A stretch of 64,000 nucleotides of DNA from Anniella stebbinsi (Eukaryota > Chordata > Lepidosauria > Squamata > Anniellidae), in the NCBI GenBank assembly GCA_029215795.1, contig JARDYH010000004.1, positions 36,088,001-36,152,000 on the forward strand. Direction: 5' to 3'. Shown here one piece after another: positions 34,501-46,500 of the stretch (positions are counted from its first letter, which is position 1; each line of letters starts with the position of its first letter). The notes below the pieces were generated by a model. The model was given only the letters and a program-made list of their open reading frames with translations. It did no database searches and was not told where the DNA came from. Position numbers and translations under genes: made by a program.

Positions 34501-37500
34501 AAAGTGGCTGACTTAGTAGAGCCGGAGTAGACAACCTGGGCCCTGCAGATGTTTTGGGCTACAACTCCCATTAGCCCCACCCAATATGGGCAATGGTTAG
34601 GGATTATGGGAGTTGTAGTCCAAAACATCTATTATGCACCAAGTTGCTTAGTCCTGTAGTAGACTATAGTAGTCTAGTTGGAACATTTTCTCTGTGTAAC
34701 TATAAGCACTGTAATCCTGGCATGAAATCTAGAGCTCTCCTTCAGTATGACCGTTGATAACCAAAGATTTCTTACCTACTTGTCTCTTAACCACAAGCGA
34801 ATGATCTCAAAGATGACCATCTTTCAGTTATTTTCATTTGATGTAATGTTCTCTTACCTGCTGCAGCTGATAAATACTCATGGACTTGAAAACCAGAAAG
34901 GTTATGGCTGCAATCTTAAACACACTTACAATGGAGTAATCCATCTTTTTGGGATATAGGCCTGCAATTTTAGTTAAAATTAAGGGTAAATTAGTTTACC
35001 CTTAATGTTGGGTAAACTAATTTAATGAACAGACTAAGTCATACCCAAGGTTGTTAGTTGCACATAAGCTACTGACTATAATACTGAAATATTACATAAG
35101 GTGAAAGAACTGTTTGAAGTTTAATAAATTTTGCCATTTTTAAAGGGACTATATTTACATTAGTCATGACATATTTTTGTCTTTAGTCCTTCAGAACCGC
35201 GCCCAGCGGGCCTGGATGAGGCAGATCAGCCACCATTGCCAGGAGACCAAGGAATAAATTTGGATAACACTGGACATAAGATTTCAGACTTCACAAACAG
35301 GCCCCCAGGTAATAAATATATTTATGTGATGAATGTACTTGGTATATATACAATGGTGATATTTACTGTGCTTCAGTGATGTTATCTTTGCTATTAACAC
35401 TGACCCTAAATATGATATTCCTGCCATCTGCAGCAGCACCCACAAGGACTGCATCACATGTCACAATTTATTGGGTACACTATATGTGCATCTCATGTTC
35501 CTTAGAACATGTGAGGTATGTGTACCTCATACTCACCTTTTTCACCATATAGACACACTGCCGGGAGCTGCAATTGCTGATAGAGATTGACCAAAAAGTG
35601 GTCAATCTCTGTTACACATTGCAGGATGCATGATTATAATAGCAGCATGCCTGCTAATTCTTTAATGTATTGTGGCTATAAGACAGTATGATGATCATAA
35701 TGTGCCAAAGTCCCATTTGAAATGTATACTTTCCTGTAACGTATCATTCCCACCCCACAAGTTGTATACATAACATACATCTGGATGTTTACTTACACTT
35801 TGCTTTCTGTTCTTGCTTTATTCCACTATAATCCAAATTTCATCAATGGGTTCTGCCAATTTGTGTGCATTTCTTCTAAGGCCGGCATTCCTTAAAAAAA
35901 ATAGAACTCTTAAACAACCCTTCTTCTAGCTGCAGTTAAGTATAAAACATATGTTCTGAAACTTCTAAGAACAGCTCTGCTCTTCGGATCAGACCAACAG
36001 GACATTTCATTTCATTTATTACATTTCTATACTGCCCCATAGCTGAAGCTCTCTGGGCAGTTCACCATTTTTTTACATCAGCATCCTATTTTGAACAATG
36101 GGTAGCCATTTGCTTCCAAAAAATCCATAAGCAGTGCACAAAGGCAACAGCTGTTCCCCACTGTATGCCCCCACCCCATCCCTAGCAATTGGAGGTTCCA
36201 GTTATATATCATCGTTAATAGTGGTTGATAAATCTGTCCTCCAGATTACATATTTCTGTCTTTGTGACTGACATCCATTTATCATTTTGTAGGCTACCCA
36301 TTTCAGTGAACCTGTCTATGTCCCGTTTTAAAGGCACACAGTATTTTTTTTAAAATGTAGCTGCACCATAGGTATACCAGCATGATAATACTGGTCAGTT
36401 TATTTTCAATCTCTTTAAAAATAATTCCTAGTATAAAATTTGCCTCTTTCGCTGCTGCCATAAACTACATTGATATTTTTCATTGAGCTATCCACTGTGG
36501 GTCCAGCTGTGTTTCCTGTTAGTCTTTAACTGTTACCCTTTGCACCAATTTACATGGGACAAAAAGGCTACCCAAATGGACCTGTAATGTTTTCGTCCCA
36601 CCACCCTTTTATATCCTCTAGTAATAGGCCAGTTTCAGTGATGGGTTGCATATTTCTGATCAAGGAATGTTTGTCTCTGTAGGTTACCCAGCTCAGCCAA
36701 TGGAACAAAGATCCCTTCAGCAAATACCACCTCAGCTTTTGCAACATGGGCCGCAGCAGCAACCCCCACCTCCACCCCCCACACCTCAACAGACACAGCA
36801 GCAGCAGCAACAACAACAACAAATGATGATGATGCTTATGATGCAACAGGATCCTAAATCTGTCAGGCTTCCTGTTTCTCAAAGTGTCCATCAGCCTAGA
36901 GGCCCTCTGAATATCGAGACTCAAAGAATGCCAATGCAGCAGGGGGGCAACATGTCAGTGATGGTTAGTCTGCAAGGTCCTGGTTCAGTGCCTCCATCTC
37001 CTGACAAGCAAAGAATTCCAATGCCAAACAATCCAACTCTGGTGAGCAGTGTGCGAAAGATGGTGTACACAGATAATGCTCAAAATCCTACTAGCTCTCC
37101 CCTGGGAGAAGTTTCATCAGTGCCTTCTGTTTCAGAAGGAAATGGGCCTGAAGTCGCTCCAGCATCAGGGCCACAAAATAATATATCATCTCATTTAATA
37201 GTTTCACAAAACCAGCTAATGATGGCGGGGCCAAAACCCGGACCTTCTCCAATGTCAGCTCCCCAAGGTGCAAGCCCTCAACAGCAGTCTAATTCTCTTC
37301 CTGGCCCTCACCCACACCATTTTCAAAACGTTGCTACCACATCACAAACATCCAGGCCCAAAACACCAAACAGGGCAAGTCCAAGACCTTACTATCCTCA
37401 GACTCCCAATAATCGTCCACCAAGCACAGAACCATCAGAAATCAGTTTATCTCCAGAGAGACTCAATGCTTCCATTGCGGGTCTCTTTCCTCCACAGATT

Positions 37501-40500
37501 AATATTCCTTTGCCTCCTAGGCCTAGTCTTAATAGAGGATTTGATCAGCAGGGTCTTAATCCAACCACTCTGAAGGCCATTGGGCAAGCACCCTCAAATC
37601 TCACAATGAACAACCAGTCCAGTTTTGTGTCCCCACAGATACATAAGTTGGACTCTATGACTATTAATTCAGGAAAGCAAACTAATGCTGGTGGGGCAAA
37701 GCGTGCCAGTCCAAGTAACAGTAGAAGGTCCAGTCCTGGATCCAGTAGGAAAACTACACCAAGCCCTGGGAGGCAAAACTCAAAGGCAGCCAAGTTAGCT
37801 TTGACGTCTCAGCAAAATCCAGCACTCATGCAGAACATGGACTTACAGAGAGGTATGATGGTTGGTCCGCCTTCTTTGCAAACACCTATGCCTAGTAGTT
37901 TTCAAAATAATAGTATGTTAACTGCTCAGAACCCTGCAATCCCCATGTCTGGTATTATGACTGGTATATCTGAGGATAACAAAGAAAGCTTCAGTGTCCC
38001 TCAAGACCCTGTTTGTCAGAATATGCAGGTTGTCCCAGTGAACAAAGATCAGCACAACATTGAGCTCAAAGGTGTTTCCAGTCAAGAAATCAAAATATTG
38101 GTTCATGAAGAGCAACAGAAAAGAGACATCCCTCTTGTAGAATCCAGCAAACTTCCCAGTCTGGAAGAAAGCAATGCTATTATCTCTCCAGCTATGCGGG
38201 AGGCACCAACATCCTTAAGTCAACTTCTTGACAATTCTGGAGCTCCTAATGTTACCATCAAGCCTTCTGGTGTCCCTGGCCTTGAAGTGCCTCCAACAGT
38301 GACTTGTGCAGATGAATTTAAAAAGGTTTCTGCCATTCCCCCTCCCCAACAGGATCCTCCTTCTAGCAAGGATCCTGTTTGTGCCCTAAGTTTACCTCCA
38401 AATACTGAAGCCTCTCAAGTACAACAAGACCTGGGTGACATAAATTCAAGCATTTCACAGAACATGCCTCCAGTAATACAGAGGCCTGTTAGCTCTGCTT
38501 CTCTTTCAACGTCACTCCCACCGAATCAGATAACAGTATTTGTAACTTCCAACCCCATTACATCATCATCCAACACATCAGCATCATTGCCTTCTCATTT
38601 ACAGCCTACCTTAATGCCTACTGTTGTCACCATGCCTAATGTGGGTAATAAAGTTATGGTTTCTGAAGGACAGACAGCAGTTCAGTCTAATGCACGGCCT
38701 CAGTTCATTACTCCAGTTTTTATAAATTCATCCTCAATAATTCAGGTTATGAAAGGATCTCAGCCAAGTACAATCCCTGCAACCCCAATGACTTCTAGCT
38801 CTAATTTAATACCACAGTCTGTTGCAGTTGTTGGTTCTTTGCATTTACCCCAGAATATAAAGTTCTCATCAGGGCCTGCTCCTCCTTGCTCATCATCTAA
38901 TACTCCTGTCTCAAGTATGCCAACAAGCCGGTCATTGGTTATTAATTCGTTGGCGACTCCTATTCAGCTTCCTTCTCCCTCATCAACAGCTCCTTCAAGC
39001 ACTTCTTCACATCCTTCCATTCAGCAAGTCAAAGATTTTAACTCGGAGGAGATGAGTTCTCAGACTTGTGCCTCTGTTGATCCATGCGCTGAAGCAACCT
39101 CACAGTCTGGAGCTGTGGTTTCTCCACCTTGTCCACATAGCCCTGGATCTTCTATCAACAGACGAAGTCCAGTTTCATCTGCTAAGGGGAAGGGGAAGGT
39201 GGACAGAATTGGTCAGTTTTTGCTGACAAAAGCATGCAAGAAAGTAACAGACTGCCTCGAGAAAGGGGAAGAACAATATGTTCTGGAGGGAGAAGTAGAA
39301 GGTCAGGAACAAGATATTTCAGTCCCTAGCAGTCTGGAAATAGAGCAGTTACCTGTAGAACTAGAAGACAGTGCTGTGGCATCTCCAGCTCCCTGTCTTT
39401 TGAAACAAAGCACTTCTGGGACTGGCCATTTAATTGCAACTACTACTGCTACTGTTTCTGCCTCTACATCTTTAAGCTTACCAAGCAGCACTCCTTCCAG
39501 CAATGTACTCTCAGTAGTGACCACTCCAGTGCTCTCTGACATCATAACCTCAATTCCAAGTACTAATGGTAACTCTGGTTGTTTACCAGAAGAGCAGGCT
39601 GGGATTGGACCAGAGGATGAGAAAGCAGAAGCCCACCATGAATTACCACAGAACATGGGTATGTACTCTTTTAAGTGTTTGGTGCTGTTCCATGTTTCCT
39701 TCCATTAAGAAACACAAATGCATCTGAAGAATATGGAATATTCTGCCTCTTAGGTGTATGAATTAGAGATGGGTTGAGGAGGGGGGCACTATGTATGTGA
39801 CTGAAGCCTGACATGGAACATTTGGAAACTTTTGGGAAATTGGTATGTTGTGCCTGGGACCTCTTATGAAAAACTTTCTTTTAGATATTCACCTGGTTTG
39901 CACGTAAAAACCCTGAGTATGGATAAAGTACGGGTTGTTGAATTGTGGGTTGTTGTTAAATTGTGGCTTGTCATGTGCAAACTCTCCAATATGGGTTTTT
40001 AACCACAAACAATCCAGAGTTTACAATCCAACAACAAACCATGGGTTCTTTACCTGGGTTGTTTGTGTTTAACAACCCAGAGTTAAACAATAGTGCAGGG
40101 TTCACACGTAATGACAACCCATGATTCAACAGCAACCCACAATTCAATGCCAACCCATTTTCAACCCATACTCCTGGTTATGAGCGAACCAGGTCTAAGT
40201 GTAACTATAATGTTTTAAAACACTGTTTTAAAAGTATTTCAGTTCAGCTGCTGCAAATGTCTCTAATACAAGATACAAAGCTAGTAATATTAACAATGAT
40301 AGCAGTAGAACGACATTTGACTGGATTTTTAAACAAGCATCACTGTTAGAATGATGTTGGGAAATGTATTTTCAAGAGCTTGGGAATACAGAACATTTTC
40401 AGGTATTTGAGAGTCTGCCAAACATACTGCACTTGCAGAATGGCTGAAAGGCTTTTGTATCACACAGCCTCTGACTCCTCGTTTCTCACTTGCCTCTGAT

Positions 40501-43500
40501 TCCTTTGAGTTAAGTAAAGTAGAGCGATGAATGTTTTAAAATACACACAGTTGAGGAATGAATAAAGTAAAATATGAAACAAGTTGGGAAGCTTGTTTCA
40601 GTTAGTGTAAATGTCCCATTTTCTGAAGTCCATGAAGATCAAAGTGAACTGTGTTTTGTTCTAACTGCTTAGTTTAAACAAACCAGGATCAAATCACAGT
40701 TTAATATTTTGATTGGTTAATTGACTACAGTTAGCACAAACCACAGTTCCTCAAGTTTGGAAGTCTTGGGGAACTGTGGTTAGTTCTAAAGCTTTTGATC
40801 TCTTTGCAGTTTTCATCAGTTCCCTCTGCACTTACTGTCTTCAAAAAATCTGCTCTGGAGATTTGGGCTACCTTCTATCCCAACTCTGTGCCACCTTTGA
40901 ATAGCATAAAAGATGGCACAGGGTGATGAAAATTGCCCCCTTTCCGCCTCCCACCTTCCCACTAGCAGGAAGCTCTGTTGGTTCAAAGGCTCTTCCGTGT
41001 TCAGAAAGAGCTCTTCCTTTTATAGAAGGACAGCTCATGATCCAAGCCATTACTTTTTGAACTTTTTATCTAAAAATAAATACAGGTATCTTGTCTGTAC
41101 ACTGGCCAATATCCAAAGAGCTAATTTACATGTGCCTTAGAACTTGGACATGTAAAGTGTCACTTCCTACTTTTTCCCTTTGAATAGCAGAACCCAGTGC
41201 TATATCACAGACTTCTTTTAAAACTCCAGAGGAAAGTGGTGGTGGGGTATTGGCTACTCTTTGAGCACAAGCCAAAGCCTGCAAAGGTCTTAGGTCTAAG
41301 ATAGCTCTTTCTAAGCCCAGATAATAAAAAACTCTTCTTTTGATTGCTACTGTGTTGATGATTTTTGTGTTCAGCTTCTATTTTATTCCTATTTTTCTTA
41401 AATGTGTCAATTCTGATGTTACTGTAAAAATTATTTACCAGTAAAAGAATGTGCTTAGGCGTGTTGGTCAGGAGGTTAGCCCCAGAATTTGCTAAGCCTT
41501 AAGAGTAATTTAAATCTTTTCTTTCCTCCTTCATATAGAGCTGGTTTGCACAACAAGACAACCCACCATTGGTTAAATTACCATGGGGGTTGTCACATCA
41601 TGCCAGGTGCCTGTGGGTGCCATTTTTGCATGGTTCCTGTGGGTGCCTAGCTTACTGTTGGTTGTTGTGGCATGCAAACACAGGTGGCAGGGGTTGTTTG
41701 AGGGTTAGACAACACTCCAATAACCATAAAACAAGTAATTCTTTCCAATAACCCTAAAACAAGTAATTCTTTAAGTAGTATACTTGTTAAAATAAAACTC
41801 TACTGTTAATTTTCATTTGTTAGTTTTAATATTCATAACTAAACAATATTTAATGGTTCAAAATGCAGTTAATACATTTAATTGGCATTCCAGGACATTC
41901 ATGTTTATACCTTAGTTTTAGTCATTGCTACATTTTGCTAGGAAAGCCTGAAAGGTTTTTTTTTAATTTAGTGTGTTGTTTTATTGTTTTCAAAGGCTTT
42001 TCTCTACCTGGTTTGTGTCATAGCATGGTGCTTACAATGAGACTTAAATCGGTATTCTGTTCAACATAATATTTTCTATATTTGATACATCCATAGCTTG
42101 CAACATTAAATGGCACAGTCAGTGTCTTTTGGGTTTTGCTGGTAAAATGGTTTATTGGCACTTCATCTTAGCTTATTTTATAGGTGGATTCTTGTTTGTG
42201 TTTCTCTTAATACCAAAAAGTGCATTGGTAATTTTTCATCTCTCTTGTTTTAGCAACTTCAAGTCAGATTCCAGTTGCAACACCAGAAAGTACTATTCAA
42301 AGAACAGGTGCATTTTACTTTAGAACCTATCTAAAGTTTAGATAAATGGTGAAAGAGTTCATAAGGGAATGGATGCTGCATAGAACTCCCTTGTATTTCA
42401 TGTATCTGCAAAATTGCTTTTAACTTATATTGGAGCAGAAAACAGTTTTTAGTTGTCGTTGTATGACATGGAAGAAATTTTAACAAAAAATTATTTGGAT
42501 AGTATTATTGCTTGACCCGTGAGAGCAAGGGAGGTGTACTATGATAACTGCAGGTATATGTGGTTCTGTGCAGGAATCATTTAAAAATAAGAGCTAAGTT
42601 TAAGGGATATTGGGATGAGGTCAGAGGATGTTAATAGAAAGTAAAGATGTACTTTAAAGAAGTTGGCTATATTCCTGCTGTATTTTAGTGGGTGGGCATC
42701 CTATTCTCCAGAGAGTGGCCTGGAGGACAGAAATATATTTGGCTCACAATGTGCCCCCATAAAGTGGTCAAGTCCCATAAGAAAACCGGCAACATACAGC
42801 AATAAGAGCATCACAGTTGTGGAATTTAAATATTGCATCGCTGGAGGCCTCACCTACAAATTAGGCATGTGCACAGAAAAATAAATGCTTCAGATAGGCC
42901 AATTTGCCTCAGTCCACTTGGGGTAATACCCACACAGGCTTGGATTAGGAAAACCCAAAGCTTCGGATGTTTCTCCATTGACTATAATGGGGAAATCAAT
43001 AAATGGCTATAACTTTGTCATAATTGGATGAAATTTGCAGGCAAATTAGCCCTTTCTGAAGGGCCTGTCATGTTTTAGACAAATAGATACAGGAGGTGTT
43101 GTAATATCTGCCTTTAAAGTTGATTTGGGGAGTGGGGAGGAACTGTCCTTGCCATTCCTGCCCAATGCAACACATTCTTGCTTAAGTCCTGATGGAGTGG
43201 GTGATGCTAATGTAGTGCTTGTGCACACTATAACGCTTTGTAACAGTCACACACAACAGTCTTACGCAAGGAGAAAAACATACAGAGGCAGACAGATTAA
43301 AGTACTACTCACAGACTGAAAGAGTCCTTAAAAAATCCCCACTTGATCTTAAAATTAGATGTAGCTTAAACAAAGGCCAGAATGACGATTGAGGTAAGAG
43401 ATGAAGACAAATGACAAATAATAATAACACACACTCAGGACAAAACAGTCACAAACTGCAAGATTAAATAATTTAAAAAACAGGATGCAAGGGACTGGGT

Positions 43501-46500
43501 TTTTAAAGGAAGGATTTTAAAAGAATTAGTGTGGATTGGAAAGGATTTTAGGGAAGAATTGGTTTGGTTTGGATTGGATTGGATTGAAATAAGGAAAGGC
43601 TTAGATCAGATAAGCCAAAATACCCCCATGTCCATTCAGCCACAAACATTTTCAATGTTCCTTCTCCTTAGAGAATAAAAGAGCAAAGAGCAACAGAATT
43701 TTAAAAAAACTGTGTAAGTTTTATATACATTACTTCAATGTCCCTCCCAAAAGCCTTGTTAAGGGAGAGAGCCATGATAACTTCATTCCCTGGTTGGAAG
43801 CCAGAGTTGTCAAGTCACAAAACTACACCCACTCTGGGCACTTTCCTTTCATGGAGAGCTGGGAGGGGAAAATGTGTATCCATTTTAAACCGTGTCTGAC
43901 TTCTTCTGAAGCTTTGGAAGCAGTTTGATTCTCATCAGGGAAGACTTGACATGCTACTGACCAATTCTAAATCTCTCTGAAGTGGGTGGCTTCAGTTTAG
44001 GCTTCATCCAGAGTGAAAGAATATCCCTATTACATTTGTAACATGAATGTGTGGGATATCACAATTTCTTACAATTTGACCCCCCATCCCCACCCCTCAG
44101 AAGTAGGCAAGTGGCTTAACTACACTTGGCAATCTGATCTCCACTGAACTTTTAAATGTTTGTTGGGAAAGCCATAGAAAAGTTGTTAAGAACTGGTGAA
44201 TTGTGCATATAGCAGGCCCATTAATGTCGGAAATGGCCTTCCTCTTATTAGATCAAAATTTGTATAATGCATGACCATTCTACGGATATGTACTTCTAGA
44301 TTTCCATGAATTTTGATGATGAAATAACTGTAGTGTCTTACCTTTCACTTATTCCCAAGTAGTAGTCAAATTTCTTGAAAGTACTTGAATTTTTCTTTTT
44401 CAATTCTAGGTTGGAGGTACTGATTTTTTTTTCTCTTTCTCTTTCAGAACTGGAAGCAAATTCTGCCATTATCTCTGGCCTACCGTAAGTATTATTTTTA
44501 AAATGACAAGAAAGAATAAATATTTTGGTGCAGATTTGAGTGGGTATGTGCATATTACTTACCTTTGAAGTGAGCTTTTGTGATATATTTTCTCTTCTTG
44601 GTGATATTTGCATTTTTTTTCCTTCTAGCAATTTGCCTAACATAGAGAGAAAATGCTAATTGAGGGCCAGTTCCTGCAAAGATGCAGGAACTTGCATCTG
44701 TGTGAACTTGATTTTGCATCCTGAAGTTATTCCAGTTGGTGGCGTAACTTGGGACTCATATTAAAGCAAGAGTGGTTCCTCTCAGTGGTAGACCAGTATA
44801 AGAACTGTGTGTTAAGGAGCTTAACAACCATAATCTTACCACTCATCCAAAGATAGTCCTCCCCTGGACTGGACCTAAATATCTGAAACTAAAGGCTGAC
44901 CATTTCCCTTTTTAGCTCAATCATTTATACATGTTTTTCTCCCAGAAGACCAGAGATGTGTCTTGCCTGGTGTTTCTGAAGCAAGGATATTTTGTTTTAA
45001 AATTATGGTACTTGACAGCCCTTCAGTGTGAAGAGAATGTAGTGTTCTGGGCATCCATTCTAAGACTGTGCCCAGATGAAAGACATCTGCCTCATTTCTT
45101 TGGAAGACTGACCCAGTGTTTTTATTAATAGAACAGCTTTGTCATTGTTACTTAAGTTATCACCTGCTGCTAAAATTGCTAGAAACATACGAAATAGAAA
45201 CATTTAGTGCAGATGTTCCATGGCTACAAGTATAAATATATTGTTCTTCCGGCATGTATTAAGTGTAAACACACAGTTGTTGTCTCACTTTTATCAGTAC
45301 TGAGCCAAAGGAGAGTTGTGAAAAGTCTAAAACTCCAAGTAGAAGAAATTCACGAACAGAGGAGTCTGCAGCAGTGCAGGAGACCATAGAGAATGGTCAG
45401 CGCAAGAGGTCCTCGAGACCAGCATCAGCATCCAGCACTGCAAAAGGTAGGATGCAGTCTTTGCAGCAAAGAAGCTGCTTCTGCATAAAGATGGCACCCA
45501 ATATGTTTGCCTTTGATTGAGATTAGATTTAGTGTGATGCTGAATCGCAGAATTAGATACATGGAACTATCAGCTTGGATGTTTTTCTCTTTTCCCCCCT
45601 TAGATTCTTCTATAATGTTAGATGTCATATTTGTTAACAAAGCAAATAGCTTGGCAAGTCATTTAAAAATCTCTCATGGATAAATATTTAAAGCAGGGGT
45701 GGGCAACCCCACAGGCCACACTAATGGGGGTTCCCAGTCAGGATTGGTTTGGTGTGGTAGAGGTTTTACTTCCCCCACACTCCCATGCAATGATCTTGGC
45801 CCAGCTGCGATTGCTGTTTGCCTGCTGGGGATTGTACGGGTGGGAAGCTAAAGCCTCTCCCATCCCCCAGCAATCCTGGTGCTGCTGAGTTTACTATTGA
45901 AACCAGTCTTGGAGGGGATTGCTGAAGGATGAGAAAGGCTTTAACCTCTCCTCCATCAGCAATCCCATCTCAGCAGGCAAGGAGGGGAATTGTATACCTC
46001 TCTGCTTGCTGAGATGTGGGTGGATGGGAGGAAGTGTGTGTGTGTGTGTGTGTGGTGCTTGGCCCGCCAGCAGGCATTGCATGTGGTCTTTGGGGCCAAA
46101 AAACTTGCTCACCCCAGATTTAAAGGATTAAAAGAGGTTTCCCTTCTAAAGTATGAAATGCAGAGGATGAATGCTTGCACCTCCAGCTGCGACTTTGCAG
46201 ATGGAACTGATTCAGTCTTACTTCTCTGGATTTGCCTGCAATGATCAGTATATAACAGCCAGCTTTTGTGTTGCATCACACTAGTGGGATCAAGAAACAG
46301 AACCCAGGGAAAGCCTACGCCGTTAAGAGCAGGCTCAATTCGCGAGGTGATAAACTGCAGTCTGCCCTTCCCTACAGACAGTGAGATCACAAATGTGAGG
46401 CTTAGGTCCACACTTACACAATGGTCTTCCTCTTCTTAAAATCTGTTTTAAATGGAATTCCTATAGGAAAAATGTGACACTTGCTGGTAATATTAAATTC

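Larger units (their letters stand above)
26280..35186 (+). other. NCOA6 intron 7 (8.9 kb), repeat-rich
   Basis: Starts GTAGGT and ends TATTTTTGTCTTTAG. It contains a CR1-like 3' end (26,560-26,845), a MITE cluster (29,626-30,632), CR1-type tails, a 539-bp MITE (31,401-31,939), a nested MITE (33,702-33,960), a hAT MITE (34,522-34,656) and a perfect hairpin (34,987-35,024). 26,850-29,090 shows no clear repeat or exon. Confidence 0.8.

Noticed and set aside
36777..36840. CAG/CAA run as a disease-like repeat expansion
   Set aside because: Mixed CAG/CAA codons of ordinary length, inside a conserved Gln-rich segment.
36568..36924. 118-codon minus-strand frame with a Leu run
   Set aside because: Antisense of the Gln-rich part of NCOA6 exon 9.
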